Shown here piece by piece: positions 56,674 to 64,000 of a DNA stretch of 64,000 nucleotides. A program made the position numbers and the translations under genes. The notes beneath the pieces are model-generated. The model made no database searches and was not told the DNA's origin. It saw nothing but the letters and a program-made list of their open reading frames with translations. Source of the stretch: Corynebacterium genitalium ATCC 33030 (GTDB taxonomy: Bacteria; Actinomycetota; Actinomycetes; Mycobacteriales; Mycobacteriaceae); assembly GCF_000143825.1 (NCBI RefSeq), contig NZ_CM000961.1, forward strand, positions 1,083,772 through 1,147,771. Direction: 5' to 3'. Position 1 is the first letter of the stretch, and each line of letters opens with the position of its first letter.

Positions 56674-57656
56674 CAGTACCGGGATTCGGTTGGCTCGGGC
56701 AAGTCATTGATCGCCGCGATGTCATCGGCGTCGAGCTGCACGTTCGCTGCTTCATAGTTGGAGACGATGTGGGCAATGCTTCGGCTACCTGGAATCGCTT
56801 TCACCGCTGGGCTGACGCTGAGCACCCAGGCAAGAGCGACCTGGGATGTTGCCACTCCGTGTTTTTCCGCGATGCGCTGAAGAGTTTCAAGGATGACAGC
56901 ATTGCGTTCCTGCGCGTCCGGGGTAAAACGTGGCATCCAACTACGGAAATCGCCCTCCATGAGTTCGGACGTGTTCAACGTGCCGGTGAGGTAACCGCGG
57001 CCGAGCGGGGAGAAGGCCACCAAAGACGCCCCGTTGTCTTCACACCACTGCAGGACGTTGGTCTTGCTGTCTGCGTGCTCAGAGGGCTGGTCTTTCAGCG
57101 GGTCGCGGGTCCAGACTGAGAGTTCAGATTGGACCGCGTCGATGGTGACTACCTCGGAAGCAGCGACTAACTGGTCGTAGGTCGGTTCGCTCACTCCGAT
57201 ATTGCGGATTTTCCCGGCGGCTTGAGCGTCGGCAAGCACCTGAACTTGTTCCTGCACCGGAATGGTTCCATCGAGGCGGTGCAGGTAGTACAGGTCCACA
57301 TGTTCACGATTCAACCGGCGCAGGGACGCGTCGAGGGCATCGCGGAGGTACCGGGTGGAACCATCAACATGCATCTGCAAGGGTTCGACACTATCGACGA
57401 CGATGCCGCCCTTCGTAGCGATGTAGACATCCGAGTTGTTTGCAAAGGCCTTGCCTACGAGTTCTTCATTGTGGCCGGCTCCGTACATGTCGCTGGTATC
57501 GAAGTGCCTGATTCCAGCATCGAAGGCTTCACGTATGGTGCTTACGCTTGCATTGTCGTCCAGCTGACCAGGTCTGCTGTAACCCCAACTGAAGCCCATG
57601 CAACCCAGGCCGATGCGGTCTGCGGGAAGAGGAGCGGGGTTGCCGATTGAGTTCAT
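56673..57656 (-). CDS. Aldo/keto reductase
   Basis: 327 residues, AKR barrel. Catalytic tetrad D (HFDTSDMYG), Y (DMYG), K (IATKGG), H (YYLHRLDG). NADPH-dependent; substrate unknown. Coupled with the isochorismatase-like gene. Confidence 0.88.
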   Translation of the reverse strand: MNSIGNPAPLPADRIGLGCMGFSWGYSRPGQLDDNASVSTIREAFDAGIRHFDTSDMYGAGHNEELVGKAFANNSDVYIATKGGIVVDSVEPLQMHVDGSTRYLRDALDASLRRLNREHVDLYYLHRLDGTIPVQEQVQVLADAQAAGKIRNIGVSEPTYDQLVAASEVVTIDAVQSELSVWTRDPLKDQPSEHADSKTNVLQWCEDNGASLVAFSPLGRGYLTGTLNTSELMEGDFRSWMPRFTPDAQERNAVILETLQRIAEKHGVATSQVALAWVLSVSPAVKAIPGSRSIAHIVSNYEAANVQLDADDIAAINDLPEPTESRY

Positions 57657-57821
57657 GACGAATTCCTCTCAGAAACACGGAAGCGAGAACTCTCGCCGAG
57701 CCTAGCCGCGTTCCCTTGAAGACCGCTGGGATAAATGCAGCAAGCCAGTTCCACTAGCCAAAGAAGCTTGCCGACGGTCACACCGACTCGGTACTGAACC
57801 GTCGCGGTTAAAATCGGCGCC

Positions 57822-58736
57822 GTGCTCTCCTTCTACAGCGAATTCCCGAATGAACCTGCCGTGAAATCACTGTTGAAGGGGGATGAACTGGAGTTCCTCC
57901 TCGTTCTCACTGAGGTGCCTGCGCGGGGAGCCCGAAACAACCTTCTCGGTGAGGACAGCGTTAGCGTCAAACTTGAGCATGTGGATGGTCTCGTTGTGCG
58001 AACGCTTCCGGATGGTGCGGTGCACACAGGTGAGATCAACATCGCATACCCGCAGGTTAATCGCACGAAGAACGGGAAGATGTCATTCGATCCCGGTGAA
58101 ATGGCAGATTTGAAACCATTCACGGTGTACCGGGCGAAAGGGGCATTGTCTCCTTTCTCCAAGTATCGGGCGCAAGGGACCGCGCTTCTCTTCTCGGTGT
58201 GGGACGTGATCTCTCCTCAATCGGATCCGGAGCTGGAGGACATCGCCACAGGTGCGGCCAAGAATGGGGTGATCAATACAAAGCTTGGCCAATTGACCAT
58301 TCAACGAGGCTTCGTTGGCTCCTTCGAAGGGCACGCAAAATCACTCGGTGTCAATGTCAGCATCCCCTATGAGGATCCGGATCCACTCTCTCAGGGGCTG
58401 ACTCAGCACGAAGAACGGTTCGCATCAGCCGTGCACGTTCTGAACCGCGTTATCACGCGAAAGTTTCTCAAGGATGCCCGCAAGTTCGCCGCCACTGAGG
58501 CCCTGCCCAGGGCAAACGAATGGCGCCACGATGTCGCCGAAGCTGAGGGCCGCCGCACTCCCGCGCGGGAATGGAGAGTGCGGGACGTCGCTAGGCGTTT
58601 CCGCCCGACGAGCGTGATCGTCCCGGAGAAAGGCGAGATACTTATCGAATTCGACGACGGTGATCTCTTCGGTGGTCACCCGGTCACCGTTGTGGCGGAC
58701 CGGGACGGGACACTCTTGGAAGTCGAGCTCGACTAA
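57822..58736 (+). CDS. Hypothetical protein, unknown family
   Basis: 304 residues. GTG start (VLSFYSEFPNEPAVKSLL) with no ribosome site; TAAAAT (57809-57814) about 8 nt upstream would fit a -10 element of a leaderless transcript. Beta-rich N-terminal two thirds and an Arg-rich C-terminal region (REWRVRDVARRF) ending in EILIEFDDGDLFGGHPVTVVADRDGTLLEVELD. I do not recognise the family. Orphan in the inserted block. Confidence 0.65.
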   Translation: MLSFYSEFPNEPAVKSLLKGDELEFLLVLTEVPARGARNNLLGEDSVSVKLEHVDGLVVRTLPDGAVHTGEINIAYPQVNRTKNGKMSFDPGEMADLKPFTVYRAKGALSPFSKYRAQGTALLFSVWDVISPQSDPELEDIATGAAKNGVINTKLGQLTIQRGFVGSFEGHAKSLGVNVSIPYEDPDPLSQGLTQHEERFASAVHVLNRVITRKFLKDARKFAATEALPRANEWRHDVAEAEGRRTPAREWRVRDVARRFRPTSVIVPEKGEILIEFDDGDLFGGHPVTVVADRDGTLLEVELD

Positions 58737-58823
58737 GGGCCCGTTCCGAGCGCTACTGTTCGAGGATTAGGGGCCGGGACGGGCCAGCAGGGGAGGGCTG
58801 GCCAGGTGCCACGCCCCTTCAGG

Positions 58824-60032
58824 TTAGGAGCGGTACGCGCTCACACCGGTGATGGACTTGCCCACGATGAGGGACTGCATCGTGTCGGTGCCCTCGTAGG
58901 TGTGCAGGGATTCGATGTCCGCGTGGTGGCGGGCGACATCGTTCTCGAGCAGGATGCCCACGCCGCCGAACATGTCGCGTGCGTCGGCGGAGATCTTGCG
59001 GGCGCCGCGGGTGTTGTGGACCTTGGCCAGGGCGGCTTGCTTCTCGTTGAGCTCGCCGGCTTCCTCGAGCTCGAGCAGGCGGCGGCAGTAGAGCGCCATG
59101 GAGGTGACGTCCTGGAGCATGTCGGCCAGGCGCTGCTGGATGATCTGGTTCTTCACCAGCGGGCGGCCGAACTGCACGCGGAGCTGGGCGTAGTCGAGGG
59201 CCTTTTCGTAGCAGTCGATCGCCATGCCGAGCGCGACCCAGGCCACCGCGATACGGGTGCCGGTGAGCACGCGGGCAGTGTCCCGGAAGGTGTGGGAGTT
59301 GGGAAGGCGGCGGTCGTCGGAGACGCGGACGTCGTTAAGCTTGATGTGCGCCTGGGGGATGCCGCGCAGGGATGCTTTGCCCGTGATGGTCTCGGCGGAG
59401 TAGCCCTCCTGGTCCTGGTCGACGATGAAGCCCTTGACCTCGCCGTCTTCCTCGTCGCGGGCCCACACGACCGTGATGTGGCCGACGGAGCCGTGGCCGA
59501 TCCACTTCTTCTCGCCGTTGATGACCCACTCGTCGCCCTCACGGCGCGCGGAGGTCTCCAGGCCGATCGAATCAGAGCCGTGGTCGGGCTCGGTCAGGGC
59601 GAAGCCGCCGCGAATCTCCATCCGCGACATCGGGCCCAGGTACTTAGCCTTCTGATCCTCGGAACCGCACTCGGAGATGGAACGCATGGCCAGGCCGGAC
59701 TGCACGATGTGGGCGGTGGCGGTAGACGCGTCGGTACGCGCCAGCTCCATCTGGATCAGGCGGTTGGCGCGGATTGAGATCCCGGGCTGCCCGTCGATCT
59801 CGATGCCGTCGGTGACCAGGCCGCGGCGGGCAGCTTCCTCAACAGCAGGGATGTTGTACTCGGCCTTCTCCCACGACTCGTTGAGGGAGGGGCGGGCCCA
59901 CTCCATGAACTCGCGGGCCTTCTGCCACCACTCGAGGTCTTCACCATCGACATCGGCGAAGACTTGGTAGTAGTCGGTTTTCGGGTTCAGCAGGGCGGCA
60001 ACGCCGGTGAGGTTCTCGTCGGTCTGTGTCAT
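58824..60032 (-). CDS. Acyl-CoA dehydrogenase (glutaryl-CoA dehydrogenase-like), paralogue 1
   Basis: 402 residues. FAD motifs GGFALTEPDHGSDS and WVINGEKKWIGHGSVG; catalytic Glu in HTYEGTDTMQSLIVGKS. Start at ATG 60032 (MTQTDENLTGV) rather than an upstream TTG. Strongly similar to the next gene, including DYYQVFADV-GEDLEWW-KAR near the N-terminus: a tandem duplication. Together with the acyl-CoA ligase, likely initiates degradation of a fatty or dicarboxylic acid. Confidence 0.9.
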   Translation of the reverse strand: MTQTDENLTGVAALLNPKTDYYQVFADVDGEDLEWWQKAREFMEWARPSLNESWEKAEYNIPAVEEAARRGLVTDGIEIDGQPGISIRANRLIQMELARTDASTATAHIVQSGLAMRSISECGSEDQKAKYLGPMSRMEIRGGFALTEPDHGSDSIGLETSARREGDEWVINGEKKWIGHGSVGHITVVWARDEEDGEVKGFIVDQDQEGYSAETITGKASLRGIPQAHIKLNDVRVSDDRRLPNSHTFRDTARVLTGTRIAVAWVALGMAIDCYEKALDYAQLRVQFGRPLVKNQIIQQRLADMLQDVTSMALYCRRLLELEEAGELNEKQAALAKVHNTRGARKISADARDMFGGVGILLENDVARHHADIESLHTYEGTDTMQSLIVGKSITGVSAYRS

Positions 60033-60143
60033 GAGTTTTCTCGCTTCTTCGGTCAAGTGGAACAGGTAATGAGAGCTAGAAAAGCTGCACCGCGCCGGGG
60101 GCCGGTCGCGATGCAGCTGGGAGTCACCAGAGGGGGCAGGGGC

Positions 60144-61343
60144 CTAGCCAGCGAAAGCGCCGACGCCGGTGATGGACTTGCCCACGATGAGGGACTGCAT
60201 GGTGTCGGTGCCCTCGTAGGTGTGCAGCGCCTCAATGTCGGCGTGGTGGCGGGCCACGTCGTTCTCCAGCAGGATGCCCACGCCGCCGAACATGTCGCGT
60301 GCGTCAGCGGAGATCTTGCGGGCCGCGCGGGTGCAGTGGACCTTGGCCAGGGCGGCCTGCTGCTCGGTGATCTCACCGGACTCTTCCAGCTCGAGCAGGC
60401 GGCGGCAGTACAGAAACATCGAGGTCAGGTCCTGCAGCATGTCAGCCAGGCGCTGCTGGATGATCTGGTTCTTCACCAGCGGGCGGCCGAACTGGGTGCG
60501 GCGCTGCGCGTAGTCCAGGGCCTTCTCGTAGCAGTCGGTGGCCAGACCCAGGGAGGCCCATGCCACGGAGATGCGGGTGCCGGCCAAGACCTTCGCAGTG
60601 TCGCGGAAAGAGTTCGCGTTTGGCAGGCGACGGTCCTCGGAGACGCGGACGTTGTTGAGCTTGATGTGCGCCTGCGGGATGCCGCGCAGGGACGCCTTGC
60701 CCGTGATGGTCTCAGCCTCGTAGCCGTCCTGGTCCTGGTCGACGATGAAGCCCTTGACCTGGCCATCGGAGGTGTCACGCGCCCACACAACGGCGATGTG
60801 GCCGACGGAACCGTGGCCGATCCACTTCTTCTCGCCGTTGATGACCCACTCGTCGCCGTCGCGCTCGGCGGTGGTCTCCAGGCCGATGGAGTCAGAACCG
60901 TGGTCCGGCTCGGTCAGCGCGAAGGCGCCGCGGATCTCCAGCTTGGACATGGCCTTGAGGTACTTCGCCTTCTGCTCCTCAGAGCCGCACATGGCGATGG
61001 ACTGCATAGCCAGACCACCCTGAACACCGAAAGCAGTGCCGAGGGATGCGTCGGTACGCGCGAGCTCGAACGCCATGAGGCGTGCAGCGCGTACAGACAT
61101 GTGGGGCTCGCCCTCGATGTCGATGCCGTCGCGGACCAGGCCGCGCTTACCGGCTTCTTCGACGACGTGGAGCTGGTATTCGGCCTTCTCCCAACCCTCG
61201 TTCACATACGGGCGGGCGTAGTCACAGAAGTCGCGGGCCTTCTTCCACCACTCCAGATCTTCGCCCTCGACGTCGGCGAATACCTGGTAGTAGTCGGTTT
61301 TCGGATCCAGCAGCTCGTGGACTGGGTTCTGGCTGTCAGCCAT
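60144..61343 (-). CDS. Acyl-CoA dehydrogenase (glutaryl-CoA dehydrogenase-like), paralogue 2
   Basis: 399 residues. The same motifs as paralogue 1: RGAFALTEPDHGSDS, VINGEKKWIGHGSVGH, catalytic Glu in HTYEGTDTMQSLIVGK. The two differ mainly in the N-terminal ~120 residues and in scattered changes. 111 nt upstream of paralogue 1 and downstream of the ligase. May differ in chain-length preference. Confidence 0.9.
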   Translation of the reverse strand: MADSQNPVHELLDPKTDYYQVFADVEGEDLEWWKKARDFCDYARPYVNEGWEKAEYQLHVVEEAGKRGLVRDGIDIEGEPHMSVRAARLMAFELARTDASLGTAFGVQGGLAMQSIAMCGSEEQKAKYLKAMSKLEIRGAFALTEPDHGSDSIGLETTAERDGDEWVINGEKKWIGHGSVGHIAVVWARDTSDGQVKGFIVDQDQDGYEAETITGKASLRGIPQAHIKLNNVRVSEDRRLPNANSFRDTAKVLAGTRISVAWASLGLATDCYEKALDYAQRRTQFGRPLVKNQIIQQRLADMLQDLTSMFLYCRRLLELEESGEITEQQAALAKVHCTRAARKISADARDMFGGVGILLENDVARHHADIEALHTYEGTDTMQSLIVGKSITGVGAFAG

Positions 61344-61465
61344 CTTTGCCCTCTTTTCTCAAAAATGTGGAGCGAAACAATTCCGCCCTTAATTGTGACC
61401 TTTATCGCAGAATTTATCAAACGATTCGAGCGCCAATTCGCTGTGGGATTTCTCCCATCAACCCC

Positions 61466-62980
61466 TTAGCTTTCCAGCGGAATATCGCGCAGTTCTTTGC
61501 GCAGAATCTTGCCGGTCGGATTCTTCGGGATCTGGTCGATGAACGTCACCGCGCGGATCTTCTTGTACGGGGTAACGCGCTCGGCGACCCAGTCCATCAA
61601 CTCCTCCTCGCTCAAGGACGCGCCCTGTTGCAGGACGACGAACGCGCGCGGGATTTCCAGGCCGTCGCGGTCGACGCCGACCACCCCGGCGTCTGCAACC
61701 GCGTCGTGGGTGAGCAGGAGTGCTTCGAGTTCAGCCGGTGCGACTTGGTAGCCCTTGTACTTGATCACTTCCTTGGCGCGGTCGACGATGTAGAGGTGGC
61801 CGTTGTCTGCGGCGCGGGCGACGTCGCCGGTGCGGAGCCAGTCGTCGTCAAGCAATGTTTCGCGCGTGGCTTCTTCATTGTTGAGGTAACCGCGCATGAC
61901 CTGGGGTCCGCGCACGAGCAGCTCGCCGGACTCGCCCTTCGGGAGGTCTTCGAGGGTCTCGATGTCTACGATGCGGCACTCGGTGTTCGGTACGGGGAAG
62001 CCGATGGAGCCGGGGTTGGTCTCGCCGTGGATGCCAATGCACACCGCGGGAGAGGTTTCCGTCATGCCGTAGCCCTGCACAAACGTGGTGCCCAGGCGGC
62101 GTTCGACGGCGCGGGCCACTTCCTCATCGAGCGGCGCAGCACCCGAGAACATGATCTTGTTCGCGGCAAAGCCCTCCGGGGTGACGGCGGGGTGCTTTGC
62201 CAGTGCGACGGCCATCGGGGGAGCGACGAAGGTGAGCTCGATGTCGTGGTCGCCGTGCGCGCTCAGGAAGACATCCAAGTCGAATTTCGGCAGAGTGTGC
62301 ACGTTCCAGCGCAGCTGCAGCGGTGCAAGCAGTAGCGCGGTCATGCCGTAAATGTGGGAAAACGGCAGGGGAGACAGGGTGTTGACGTGCTTGTCCATCC
62401 CGTTGCGCTCGAGCATGGACACGGCCTGCAGGACGTTGGACGTGAGGTTGCTGTGGGAGAGCATGACACCCTTCGGCAACCCGGTAGTGCCGGAGGAGAA
62501 CGGCACTGACGCGAGCGCGCTGCCATCGACGCTCAGCTCGGGTGCGGGCAGTCGCTTTTCGACGATTCCCGCCAACTCGTGATCCCACACATGCTTGTCA
62601 TGCCCTACGTCGGCCACACCGATGAACAGGTCTGCCCCGGCCATTGTGGCCACCTTCTCCACGTCAGCGTCGTTCAGCAGCACGCCGATCGGGTTGACCG
62701 TGGCCCCGGCGCGGAAAATGCCGAACAAGGCTGCGGCGAAGTTGATGGAGTTCGGGATCTGCAGCGTGACCACGTTGCCGGGGCCGATACCGCGGTCAGC
62801 CAAATACCCGGCGATAGCGTCTGCCATCTCCTGCAGCTGTGCGTACGTGACGGTGTCGCCGGTGGTCAGCTCGGTGATCGCGGTGCGCTGGGCGTCATCG
62901 CCGGAAAGGTCGTTGAAGATGAGGTCGTAGACGGAGCCGCCGAACAGCTCAAGGTCCGGGTACGGGCTGGAATAGATCAT
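61466..62980 (-). CDS. AMP-dependent acyl-CoA synthetase (4-coumarate-CoA ligase type)
   Basis: 504 residues. P-loop FSSGTTGLPKGVMLSH, AMP motif GYGMTETSPAV, hinge LRTGDVARA, and C-terminal catalytic Lys in PKNPTGKILRKEL. Activates a carboxylic acid to its CoA thioester. GAAAGG 9 nt before the ATG. First in the leftward group ligase - dehydrogenase - dehydrogenase; with the thiolase and HAD/ECH fusion, completes a beta-oxidation set. Confidence 0.92.
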   Translation of the reverse strand: MIYSSPYPDLELFGGSVYDLIFNDLSGDDAQRTAITELTTGDTVTYAQLQEMADAIAGYLADRGIGPGNVVTLQIPNSINFAAALFGIFRAGATVNPIGVLLNDADVEKVATMAGADLFIGVADVGHDKHVWDHELAGIVEKRLPAPELSVDGSALASVPFSSGTTGLPKGVMLSHSNLTSNVLQAVSMLERNGMDKHVNTLSPLPFSHIYGMTALLLAPLQLRWNVHTLPKFDLDVFLSAHGDHDIELTFVAPPMAVALAKHPAVTPEGFAANKIMFSGAAPLDEEVARAVERRLGTTFVQGYGMTETSPAVCIGIHGETNPGSIGFPVPNTECRIVDIETLEDLPKGESGELLVRGPQVMRGYLNNEEATRETLLDDDWLRTGDVARAADNGHLYIVDRAKEVIKYKGYQVAPAELEALLLTHDAVADAGVVGVDRDGLEIPRAFVVLQQGASLSEEELMDWVAERVTPYKKIRAVTFIDQIPKNPTGKILRKELRDIPLES

Positions 62981-63184
62981 GGAGTCTGGCCTTTCAGTCA
63001 ATGGTCTCGCGCATGGATGCCGCGGGGAAAGATGGGTCCGCGGCAGTACTTCGCATAATAAAACAATTAGCCCCCTGAATGTGAGGTAAGTCGCTTTTTC
63101 TTTCTAGTGAGAAACGGTTAACGTTTCTCTGCTGCTTCAACGCTCGCCGGGCCAGCGAAAACACTGTGAAGTAGGGTGTGGTTC

Positions 63185-63490
63185 ATGCAAGCTGCCTCCT
63201 TGATCTTTGCGGCCGTGTTCTCATTGGTCGCTATCGTCGGCGTGTTCCTGGATCTGCCCACCTGGATTTCCGTCGCCGCGCTTGCGGCCGCGGCCCTGTT
63301 CCTGGTGCTCGGCCTGGCAGATAAGTACCGGCAGATGGAGCGCACGTCGATCGAGCTCGACAGCGAGCAGCGCGCCACCATTGAGCGCATGAAGAAGGAG
63401 GGCAACCACGATATGGCGGCCCGCCAGGTGCAGTTGTGGTTCCGGAACACCAGCTACGAAGATGCAGCAGCCGTGGTGCGCGAGCTGTAG
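63185..63490 (+). CDS. DUF4229-like small membrane protein
   Basis: 101 residues. Two membrane helices (about 5-22, [15 protein letters not shown] and 28-45, [14 protein letters not shown]), then a helical cytoplasmic part with a R-Q-M-E-R-T heptad. ATG at 63185. Precedes ndk in corynebacteria. Function unknown. Confidence 0.7.
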   Translation: MQAASLIFAAVFSLVAIVGVFLDLPTWISVAALAAAALFLVLGLADKYRQMERTSIELDSEQRATIERMKKEGNHDMAARQVQLWFRNTSYEDAAAVVREL

Positions 63491-63513
63491 CGTCATCCCG
63501 TAGGCTGGAACGC

Positions 63514-63924
63514 ATGACTGAACGCACTCTGATTCTGATTAAGCCCGACGGTGTGGCAAACGGCCACGTCGGCGAGATCATCACCCGCATCGAGCGCAAG
63601 GGCCTCAAGCTCGTCGAGATGGACCTGCGTACCGCTGACCGCGAGACCGCTGAGAAGCATTACGAGGAGCACAAGGACAAGCCGTTCTTCGGTGAGCTCG
63701 TGGACTTCATCACCTCCGCTCCGCTGGTCGCTGGCATCGTCGAGGGCGAGTCTGCAATCGCCGCGTGGCGTCAGCTCGCCGGTGGCACCCACCCGGTGGA
63801 GAAGGCCACCCCGGGCACCATCCGTGGTGACTTCGCCTTGACCGTCGGTGAGAACGTGGTGCACGGCTCCGACTCGCCGGAATCCGCTGAGCGCGAGATC
63901 GCGATCTGGTTCCCGAACCTCTAA
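63514..63924 (+). CDS. ndk: Nucleoside diphosphate kinase
   Basis: 136 residues. [26 protein letters not shown], active-site His in [17 protein letters not shown], and [25 protein letters not shown]. Equilibrates nucleoside tri- and diphosphates. 23 nt after the DUF4229-like gene. In mycobacteria ndk lies next to the folC-DUF4233 pair, here 12.8 kb away. Confidence 0.96.
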   Translation: MTERTLILIKPDGVANGHVGEIITRIERKGLKLVEMDLRTADRETAEKHYEEHKDKPFFGELVDFITSAPLVAGIVEGESAIAAWRQLAGGTHPVEKATPGTIRGDFALTVGENVVHGSDSPESAEREIAIWFPNL

Positions 63925-64000
63925 AGCCTCACTCGGTTAATGGCACGTGAACTCGTGCCGAACAGTCCCCGATGAACTGCTGCTCCGGTTGCAGCTCTTC

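Noticed and set aside
63942-63959. GGCACG/CGTGCC hairpin after ndk as another repeat-family member
   Set aside because: Loop is only 6 nt and the window ends soon after; could be a plain terminator and lacks the C(A/T)GGTCA core.

Overview
This window is GC-rich chromosomal DNA from a mycolic-acid actinobacterium, almost certainly a Corynebacterium. The reasons are gene content and order. A CmrA-type mycolate reductase sits next to oligoribonuclease, as Rv2509/Rv2511 do in M. tuberculosis. A pepN / mycothiol-dependent DsbA-like protein / rpiB trio is followed by tig-clpP1-clpP2-clpX and then valS-folC-DUF4233...ndk, which matches the Rv2467-Rv2445c backbone. Candidate DtxR and ClgR boxes have the corynebacterial form. 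The species cannot be named from the sequence alone.

Layout. 0-6.4 kb: bcp (partial), DUF3618, pncA, a LOG-family hydrolase, tRNA-Lys, an L,D-transpeptidase lipoprotein, tRNA-His, orn, cmrA, a DUF2975 membrane protein/Xre regulator pair with an operator-like palindrome, and two small acidic proteins. 6.5-8.0 kb: a 1489-bp IS481-family element placed at the 3' end of tRNA-Arg. 8.1-20.5 kb: a CopD-CtaG fusion, an SSB, ettA, a thioesterase, an in-frame chimera of two neighbouring gene families, glbO, metB, pepN, a DsbA-like reductase and rpiB. 20.8-28 kb: a divergent seven-gene glycan locus (five or six glycosyltransferases and a WcbI-like protein) with ATGA/GTGA couplings within each arm. 28-32.8 kb: an efeO2-efeU-efeO-efeB iron uptake operon with a duplicated efeO and two DtxR-like boxes. 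32.9-37.4 kb: an enoyl-CoA hydratase, a nitronate monooxygenase-like protein, a DUF1542-like protein, tRNA-Gly with the second IS copy at its 3' end, and tRNA-Pro. 37.4-50.7 kb: tig, clpP1P2, two paralogous lipoproteins, an alpha/beta hydrolase, clpX, a TetR regulator, mdh, valS, folC and DUF4233. 50.9-63.0 kb: a fatty-acid degradation block (thiolase, fused HAD/ECH, two tandem acyl-CoA dehydrogenases, an acyl-CoA ligase) with several orphan genes, inserted between DUF4233 and ndk. 63.2-64 kb: a DUF4229-like membrane protein and ndk.

Three sequence-level signals stand out. (1) The 10-mer CTTATCGACG occurs 18 times on both strands between 3.9 and 48.9 kb, 17 times preceded by G. About 0.1 copies would be expected by chance. 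It lies in coding and intergenic DNA, forces rare codons in at least two genes, and is absent from the last 15 kb; it resembles a DNA-uptake-like or architecture signal. (2) Both copies of the IS481-family element are inserted at exactly the same position and orientation relative to a tRNA 3' end, with 16-bp duplications covering tRNA positions 62-73 plus 4 nt. (3) A family of intergenic inverted repeats has unrelated arms; four members have a spacer of exactly 65 nt, and most contain a C(A/T)GGTCA core. Most lie between convergent genes.

All calls come from reading the sequence; no database search was run.
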